From positions 1 through 64,000 of the forward strand of contig NZ_JAKXMK010000008.1 in assembly GCF_022524485.1 (NCBI RefSeq): 64,000 nucleotides of DNA. Direction: 5' to 3'. Positions 59,276-64,000 of this stretch are shown piece after piece. Numbering within the stretch: position 1 is the first letter of the stretch; every line of letters begins with the position of its first letter. Made by a program: the position numbers and the translations under genes. The notes under the pieces are model-generated. The model ran no database searches. It saw nothing but the letters and a program-made list of their open reading frames with translations, and was not told the DNA's origin. This stretch comes from Pseudonocardia alaniniphila (lineage in GTDB: Bacteria > Actinomycetota > Actinomycetes > Mycobacteriales > Pseudonocardiaceae).

Positions 59276-61227
59276 TGCCCCTGCCCGCGCCGAACCTCGA
59301 CGACCGCCGTTTCCAGCAGTTCGTGGACGACGCCAAGCGCTACATTCAGCAGCGCTGCCCCGAATGGTCCGACCACAACGTGTCCGACCCCGGGGTGACC
59401 CTGATCGAGGCCGTCGCCTACATGGCAGACCAGCTCGTGTACCGCCTGAACCGCGTACCGGACAAGAACTACCTGGCCTTCCTCGACCTGCTGGGAATCA
59501 CCCTCTTCGCACCCGCAGCGGCGCGTGTCGACGTGACGTTCTGGCTGTCGGCCCCGCAGCCGGAGACCGTGGTGATCCCCCCGGGCACCGAGGTCAGCAC
59601 GGATCGCTCCGACAACGACGCTCCGATCGGTTTCGTCACCGAGGAGGCGCTGCCCATCCCACCGTGCGAGCTGCAGCGGGTGGTGCGCCAGGTCTCCGGC
59701 GGCGCTCCGGAAGACCGGACGCAAGAGGTGCTGGGCGAGCGTGACGTGAGCGCGTTCTCCGCCGAGCCCCGCCCCGGCGACATGCTGCTGTTCGGGCTGT
59801 CCGTCGCGGTTCCGAACTGCGCGGTGGTGCTCGAACTGGACAGCCGGGTCGATGGCGTCGGCGTCGACCCGCGCCAGCCTCCGCTGCGCTGGGAGGCGCT
59901 CACCTCGCGCGGCTGGCGGCCGTGTGAGGTGGCCGAGGACGAGACCGGCGGTCTGAACCGCTACGGGCGCGTCATCCTGCACGTCCCGGACGGGCACACC
60001 CGCTCCCGGCTGGGGCAGGACGAGGCCGGGTGGCTGCGCTGTCAGGTCACCGAACCGAAAGTCGGACAGCCGTTCTACTCGGTGTCGCCCACCGTGCGCT
60101 CCGCGATGGCGTTCACCATCGGCGGCACGACACCCGCGGTGCATGCCGAGGACGTCAACAACGAGATCCTCGGCGAGTCCGAGGGTGTACCGGGCCAGCG
60201 CATGCAGCTGGCGAACCCCCCGGTGGTGATCGGCGAACCGTCCCTGGTGCTGGACGTGTCGGCCGACGAGGGGTGGCAGCGCTGGGAGGTGGTCGACAAC
60301 TTCGCGGCCTCGAATTCCCGCTCGCCCCACGTTCGCCTCGACGCGACCACCGGCGAGATCATGTTCGGCCCCGCGGTCCGTGAGCCCGACGGCAGCATGC
60401 GCCAGTACGGGGCGGTGCCGCCCAAGGGCGCGGTCGTGCGCGCCACCCGTTACCGGTCGGGTGGTGGCCGCGACGGCAACGTCTCGCGCGGCACCGTCCG
60501 GGTCCTCAGCAGCTCCATCCCCTCGATCGCTCGCGTGGAGAACCGCGAGGGCGCCCGGGGCGGGCTCGACGGCGAGACGATCGACGAGGCCAAGGTCCGC
60601 GCACCGATCACCTTGCGCGCACAGGACCGGGCGGTGACCCCCCGGGACTACGAGGAGCTCACGCAGCGGGCCGCGCCCGAAGTCGCCCGGATCGCCTGCC
60701 CGACCGTGCGCGAGCCGGGCAACGAGAACGCGGTGCGGGTGCTGGTGGTCCCCCAGGCCGTGCCGGACGTGGGCGGGCGGCTCCGCTTCGAGCAGCTCGT
60801 CCCCGGCGACGAGCTCCTTGCGCGCATCACCCGCTATCTCGAGGACCGGCGCCCGCTCGGCGTGCGACTGTCCGTCGGACCGCCCTTCTACCAGGGCGTA
60901 TCCGTGCAGGCGACGATGCACTCCTACCGCGGGGTCTCCTCACAGATGGTGCGGGCCGGCGCGTTGGACGCCTTGTACGAGTACCTGGATCCGCTGACCG
61001 GTGGCCCCCAGGGGAACGGATGGCCCTTCGGGCGTCCGCTCGCGGCCGGTGAGCTCTTCGCGGCGCTGCAACGGGTGCCGGGCGTTGAGCTCGTGGACGA
61101 GGTGCTGCTGTTCCCGTCCGACCCGCTGACGGGGCGGCGGGCCGACCAGACCGACAGGATCGATCTCGCGCCCGTGGCGCTGCTTTTCCCGTACGACCTT
61201 CGGGTGCGGGTGATCGGGGACCGATGA
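59275..61227 (+). CDS. Baseplate J-like protein (Pvc11-like)
   Basis: 650 residues. The N-terminus RYIQQRCPEWSDHNVSDPGV with TLIEAVAYMADQLVYRLNRV is diagnostic, and AQDRAVTPRDYEELTQRAAP in the second half is the gpJ core motif. It forms the baseplate wedge ring with gp25 and gpI. Length is usual for actinobacterial CIS. Confidence 0.94.
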   Translation: MPLPAPNLDDRRFQQFVDDAKRYIQQRCPEWSDHNVSDPGVTLIEAVAYMADQLVYRLNRVPDKNYLAFLDLLGITLFAPAAARVDVTFWLSAPQPETVVIPPGTEVSTDRSDNDAPIGFVTEEALPIPPCELQRVVRQVSGGAPEDRTQEVLGERDVSAFSAEPRPGDMLLFGLSVAVPNCAVVLELDSRVDGVGVDPRQPPLRWEALTSRGWRPCEVAEDETGGLNRYGRVILHVPDGHTRSRLGQDEAGWLRCQVTEPKVGQPFYSVSPTVRSAMAFTIGGTTPAVHAEDVNNEILGESEGVPGQRMQLANPPVVIGEPSLVLDVSADEGWQRWEVVDNFAASNSRSPHVRLDATTGEIMFGPAVREPDGSMRQYGAVPPKGAVVRATRYRSGGGRDGNVSRGTVRVLSSSIPSIARVENREGARGGLDGETIDEAKVRAPITLRAQDRAVTPRDYEELTQRAAPEVARIACPTVREPGNENAVRVLVVPQAVPDVGGRLRFEQLVPGDELLARITRYLEDRRPLGVRLSVGPPFYQGVSVQATMHSYRGVSSQMVRAGALDALYEYLDPLTGGPQGNGWPFGRPLAAGELFAALQRVPGVELVDEVLLFPSDPLTGRRADQTDRIDLAPVALLFPYDLRVRVIGDR

Positions 61228-61787
61228 GAGCCAACGTCAACGACCCTCGCAGCCCGAACCCGCTGGCAGACCAGCTCCCCGCGGTCTACCAGGAGGACTC
61301 GTTCGGACTGCGTTTCGCGAGCGGCTTCGACGTGGTTCTCGGGCCGCTGATGATCGTGCTGGACTGCCTCGACGCCTATTTCTCCCCCTGGCTCGCGCCG
61401 GAGGACTTCCTCGACTGGCTGGGCCAGTGGATCGGCGCGGAGCTCGACGGAGACGAGCCGTTGGAGATCCGCCGGGAGGCCATTGCCAGTGCCGTGACCA
61501 TGCACCGCAGGCGTGGCACCGCATTCGGTCTCGCCACCGCGGTGCGGCTGGCGATCGGGGTGACCCCGGAGATCATCGAGAGCGGCGGATCGGCGTGGTC
61601 GGCCCGCCCACTCGGCCCGTTCCCCGGCAGCCGGGAACCCGACCTACGGGTCATCGTCCGGGTACCGGACCCGAGCACCATCAACCGCGTCCGGCTCGAC
61701 GCCGTGGTCGCGGCGGCCAGCCCCGCACACATGCCGTATGCCATCGACGTGATCGGCACCGGCGGAAATGACGTGTTGCCTGTATGA
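61224..61787 (+). CDS. Baseplate wedge/tail protein I-like (Pvc12-like)
   Basis: 187 residues, ATG overlapping the gpJ stop. LADQLPAVYQEDSFGLRFAS, FDVVLGPLMIVLDCLDAYFS and PEDFLDWLGQWIGAELDGDE are typical, and RREAIASAVTMHRRRGTAFG is the conserved helix of tail protein I. Far shorter than PVC12, without tail-fibre extension. It is coupled to the zinc-ribbon gene that follows. Confidence 0.9.
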   Translation: MRANVNDPRSPNPLADQLPAVYQEDSFGLRFASGFDVVLGPLMIVLDCLDAYFSPWLAPEDFLDWLGQWIGAELDGDEPLEIRREAIASAVTMHRRRGTAFGLATAVRLAIGVTPEIIESGGSAWSARPLGPFPGSREPDLRVIVRVPDPSTINRVRLDAVVAAASPAHMPYAIDVIGTGGNDVLPV

Positions 61788-62893
61788 GCGACGAGAACAA
61801 CCCCGCGCCCCGCTGCCCGAACTGTGGGAACGAGGGGCCCAGGAGCGGGAAATCGTTCTGTGAGGTGTGCGGCGACTTCGTCGACTGGGACGAGGTCAGC
61901 CGTGCCGAGCGCGCTGCCCGTCAGCCCAAGCCCAAGCCCGCGCCCGAGCCGCCTGCGCCACCGGCACCGGCCCCGGCACCCGCTCCGGCGGCGGCAGCAG
62001 CGCCGCCACCGGTGTCGACCACGGCCGGCTTCGACGACACGCCCGCCGACTCGGAGTCGAAGAAGTCGGACCTGCGGCGACGTGCGCGCCGGCTCCTCGT
62101 CCCGCTCTCGGGCCGGGAGGAGGACGAGGTGGTGCCGGTGCTGCCGGGGCGCCCCGAACCGCCTCGGCCCGAAGTGCGGCCCGTCGTGGCCAACGAGGAA
62201 AGCGGCATCGTCTGCTGGAACTGCGGTGTCGGCAACCGCGCCGACCGCAAGTTCTGCCGCAACTGCGGCGTCGACCTCAGCGCGGGTCCGCCTCCCGCGG
62301 CCCCCCGGAAACGCTCCTTCTGGCAGCGCGTCCGGCTGTGGTTCGCCCGGCTCAGCCGGGCACAGCTGATCGGTCTCGCGGCGCTCCTCGCGCTCGCGAT
62401 CCTCGCCTACCCGGCTTTCCTGCTGGCCCAGCGCCTGCTCAACTCCGAAACCCTGCTCCCGCCCACGACGGTGGCTGCATCGGCCGCGGACACGAGCCAT
62501 CCCCCGACCTCGGCCTTCGACGGAAACCAGAACAGCTGGTGGGGAACCGGCCAGACCGGTGACTCCGCGGGCCAGTACCTGCAGGCGAACTACAACCGGA
62601 GCATCAACCTGCGAGCGGTTCGCATCACTCCCGGCGTCTCCCCGCGCCCCCAGGACCGCTACAACGAGTACCGACCCGAACAGATCGACATGACGGTCCG
62701 GGACGCCCAGGGGAGGGAAACGCTGTTCCGCCTGCACCTGCAGGACGACGTCGTCCAGCAGATCTCGACACCGGTGGACAACGTCCGCCAGATCACCCTC
62801 ACCCTGCGCAGCGCCTACCGGTCGCCGGGCCCTGACAACAAGCAGGTGGCCATCGCCGAGATCGAGTTCCTCGGAACGCAGAGCAACGGCTGA
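61784..62893 (+). CDS. Zinc-ribbon membrane protein with galactose-binding-like C-terminal domain
   Basis: 369 residues. Two zinc ribbons: C11/C14/C26/C29 and C144/C147/C158/C161, with a Pro/Ala-rich linker between. A membrane helix at about 195-217 (LIGLAALLALAILAYPAFLL) is followed by a beta-sandwich domain of the discoidin/galactose-binding type (TSAFDGNQNSWWGTGQTGDS, INLRAVRITPG, VRQITLTLRSAYR). The ribbons should be cytosolic and the sandwich outside. The gene is coupled to gpI and is the last of the plus-strand operon. It may dock the baseplate at the membrane or sense glycan; inferred. Confidence 0.85.
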   Translation: MSDENNPAPRCPNCGNEGPRSGKSFCEVCGDFVDWDEVSRAERAARQPKPKPAPEPPAPPAPAPAPAPAAAAAPPPVSTTAGFDDTPADSESKKSDLRRRARRLLVPLSGREEDEVVPVLPGRPEPPRPEVRPVVANEESGIVCWNCGVGNRADRKFCRNCGVDLSAGPPPAAPRKRSFWQRVRLWFARLSRAQLIGLAALLALAILAYPAFLLAQRLLNSETLLPPTTVAASAADTSHPPTSAFDGNQNSWWGTGQTGDSAGQYLQANYNRSINLRAVRITPGVSPRPQDRYNEYRPEQIDMTVRDAQGRETLFRLHLQDDVVQQISTPVDNVRQITLTLRSAYRSPGPDNKQVAIAEIEFLGTQSNG

Positions 62894-62902
62894 CCGGGCG
62901 GG

Positions 62903-63349
62903 TCAGCCCTCCCCGCCGCTGCCGACACTGGCGTCCAGCCACTGGCGCAGGGCCGGCAGCGGGAGGGCCCCCGCCTGGCGGGCCACCACCTCGCCGCCAC
63001 GCACGACCATCAGCGTCGGCACCGCCTGCACCCGGAACCGCTGCGCCAGCGCAGGCGCCGCGTCGACATCGACCTTGACCAGCTTGATGCTCCCGGCGCG
63101 CTCGGTGGCCAACTGCTCCAGCGCCGGACTCACCATCCGGCAGGGTCCGCACCAGGTGGCCCACATGTCGACCAGCACGGGTACTGCGGCGCGCTCGACG
63201 ACCTCACCAAAGTCGTCGTCACCGGCGGCGGTGATCCACGGCAGCGAATTGTGGCAGTTGCCGCAGTGGGGCAGGCCGCTCGCTGCGGACGGCACACGGT
63301 TGGTCTTCCCGCAGTGCGGGCATTTGACCGTGGCGGTGGACGGGCCCAT
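62903..63349 (-). CDS. trxC: Thioredoxin, TrxC/thioredoxin-2 type with zinc ribbon
   Basis: 148 residues from the ATG at 63349 (GGGAGG upstream). The N-terminal zinc ribbon has C10/C13/C29/C32 (VKCPHCGKTN, PHCGNCHN). The thioredoxin fold follows with active site WCGPC at 66-70 and cis-proline loop AVPTLMV. It reduces disulfides in the cytoplasm, often under oxidative stress. Convergent to the CIS operon, and probably not part of the particle. Confidence 0.93.
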   Translation of the reverse strand: MGPSTATVKCPHCGKTNRVPSAASGLPHCGNCHNSLPWITAAGDDDFGEVVERAAVPVLVDMWATWCGPCRMVSPALEQLATERAGSIKLVKVDVDAAPALAQRFRVQAVPTLMVVRGGEVVARQAGALPLPALRQWLDASVGSGGEG

Positions 63350-63471
63350 GCGACCTCCCGAATGTGTCGACACCCCACTGTGCCTGCAGCCGGGCACTGC
63401 GCGCACAGCAGGTCACCCGCCATTCGGACAACAAGCGGTGGAAAGACCGGCGTCGTCGTGGTGCCGGCGAG

Positions 63472-64000
63472 TCAGACACGGTCCTTCGGAGGGGGCGGCG
63501 GCGGCAGGAAGTACGCCTTGATCGTTCGCGCATTCCACGGCGCCGAGGTCGGAGCGTTCGACCGGGTCTCGTACCACAGGATCCGGCTCCGCTCGTTCAC
63601 GACCTCGTTCACGGCCCGGTACTGGCGGGCCTCGGCCTGCCCCGGGCGCCTGACCTGCACGATGCACGCGGCGCCCTCGGGACCGCGGGCCAGGTCGTTC
63701 TGGATCGCGACGAGCGCGTCCGCCGCCTTGGGATACCTCGGAGTCGGGCCGTCCCACTCCAACTCGGCCTCCTCCGGCAGCTGGGTCTTCGCAACTTCCT
63801 TGGTGTCCGTGGTCGGCACGGAAATCGTGAACGGCACGACGCCGGAGTGCGTGATCGATGTCGTTCCGAGAGGGCCGGGATAGAAGGTGAAGTTGAACTT
63901 GACGTGCCCGCTCAGATGGGTCTGCGACTGCGTCACCTTCGCGTTGGTGATGAGCCGGCCGCCCGTCTGCGCCTCCGTGCCGACCCGCGTGCGGTGGGAG
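63472..64000 (-). CDS. Unknown protein, 5' end beyond the window
   Basis: The frame stays open to the window edge, so at least 175 residues are present and the start is outside; a GTG at 63936 is in frame, but the reading upstream (RVGTEAQTGGRLITNAKV) continues smoothly. Features seen: strand-rich HVKFNFTFYPGPLGTTSITH, EWDGPTPRYPKAADALVAIQ and a Pro-rich end PPPPPPKDRV. I do not recognise the family. It could be a CIS accessory protein given its neighbours, but nothing proves this. Confidence 0.6.
   Translation of the reverse strand, partial: SHRTRVGTEAQTGGRLITNAKVTQSQTHLSGHVKFNFTFYPGPLGTTSITHSGVVPFTISVPTTDTKEVAKTQLPEEAELEWDGPTPRYPKAADALVAIQNDLARGPEGAACIVQVRRPGQAEARQYRAVNEVVNERSRILWYETRSNAPTSAPWNARTIKAYFLPPPPPPKDRV

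Noticed and set aside
41433-62893. Prophage
   Set aside because: Only tail-type genes are present; no capsid, terminase, portal, integrase or lysis gene, and an eCIS-type AAA+ ATPase and eCIS-core protein are included.
42738-62893. Type VI secretion system
   Set aside because: No TssJLM membrane complex or TssBC pair; a single sheath protein, Pvc15/16-like genes and a LysM adaptor fit an eCIS-type CIS.
1-64000. tRNA, rRNA or insertion sequence genes
   Set aside because: No cloverleaf-like sequences, rRNA signatures, transposase motifs or terminal repeats with target duplications were recognised by eye; a dedicated search could still find a tRNA.

Overview
The window is GC-rich DNA with heavy use of GTG starts, ATGA/GTGA translational coupling and actinobacterial gene families (GntR-FCD and IclR regulators, P450 with 3Fe-4S ferredoxin, VanZ-RDD, Ser/Pro-rich CIS proteins). 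It is most likely a chromosomal segment of an actinomycete, plausibly Pseudonocardia-like; the genus is inference. I saw no rRNA, tRNA, CRISPR array or insertion sequence.

Region 1 (1-8.3 kb): a truncated zinc-type dehydrogenase, a cupin and an HD protein; a lone asparagine synthetase; an orphan NMT1-type binding protein; then a Rieske oxygenase alpha subunit, a small FtsZ-like protein of unknown role, a 2Fe-2S ferredoxin and a divergent GntR/FadR-type regulator. Region 2 (8.3-18.9 kb): an MFS exporter, an Fe3+-type ABC importer with two tandem paralogous binding lipoproteins, an ornithine-cyclodeaminase-family enzyme, a second MFS protein and a bicupin. Region 3 (18.9-21.6 kb) has no gene. 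It holds an array of fifteen 63-bp units bounded by TGATCA/CGATCA, with spacers close to 60, 90 or 120 bp. Region 4 (21.6-28.1 kb): TctABC, a ferredoxin reductase, a 4,5-dihydroxyphthalate-decarboxylase-like protein, an RpiB-like isomerase and a VOC protein. A GGTATGACC-like motif stands before six transcription units in regions 1-4, with a related site at the GntR gene. This suggests one GntR regulon for an aromatic or dicarboxylic substrate, with oxygenase, ferredoxin and reductase encoded apart.

Region 5 (28.2-37 kb): a sugar-type ABC importer, an alpha/beta hydrolase, an acyl-CoA-dehydrogenase-type flavoenzyme, a P450 with its ferredoxin, and an IclR regulator. Three GGACA/G-NN-T/CGTCC palindromes before the hydrolase, P450 and iclR genes suggest an IclR regulon. 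Region 6 (37-41 kb): a VanZ-RDD membrane protein, a PLDc_N-type small membrane protein and a GH3 beta-glucosidase.

Region 7 (41.4-62.9 kb) is a phage-tail-like contractile injection system (eCIS) of the Gram-positive type: lipoprotein, LuxR regulator, Pvc16-like cap, AAA+ ATPase, eCIS-core (DUF4157) protein and a membrane-anchored CisA-like protein with a Q/N-rich linker and a QxW lectin-like end. These are followed by sheath, tube, accessory proteins, a 1747-residue disordered VQR-repeat protein, second tube, LysM adaptor, VgrG spike, gp25, gpJ and gpI baseplate proteins and a zinc-ribbon membrane protein. No PAAR tip gene was found. The most unusual items are the giant repeat protein, the lectin-tipped membrane protein and the 63-bp array. 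The window ends with a TrxC-type thioredoxin and a truncated unknown gene.
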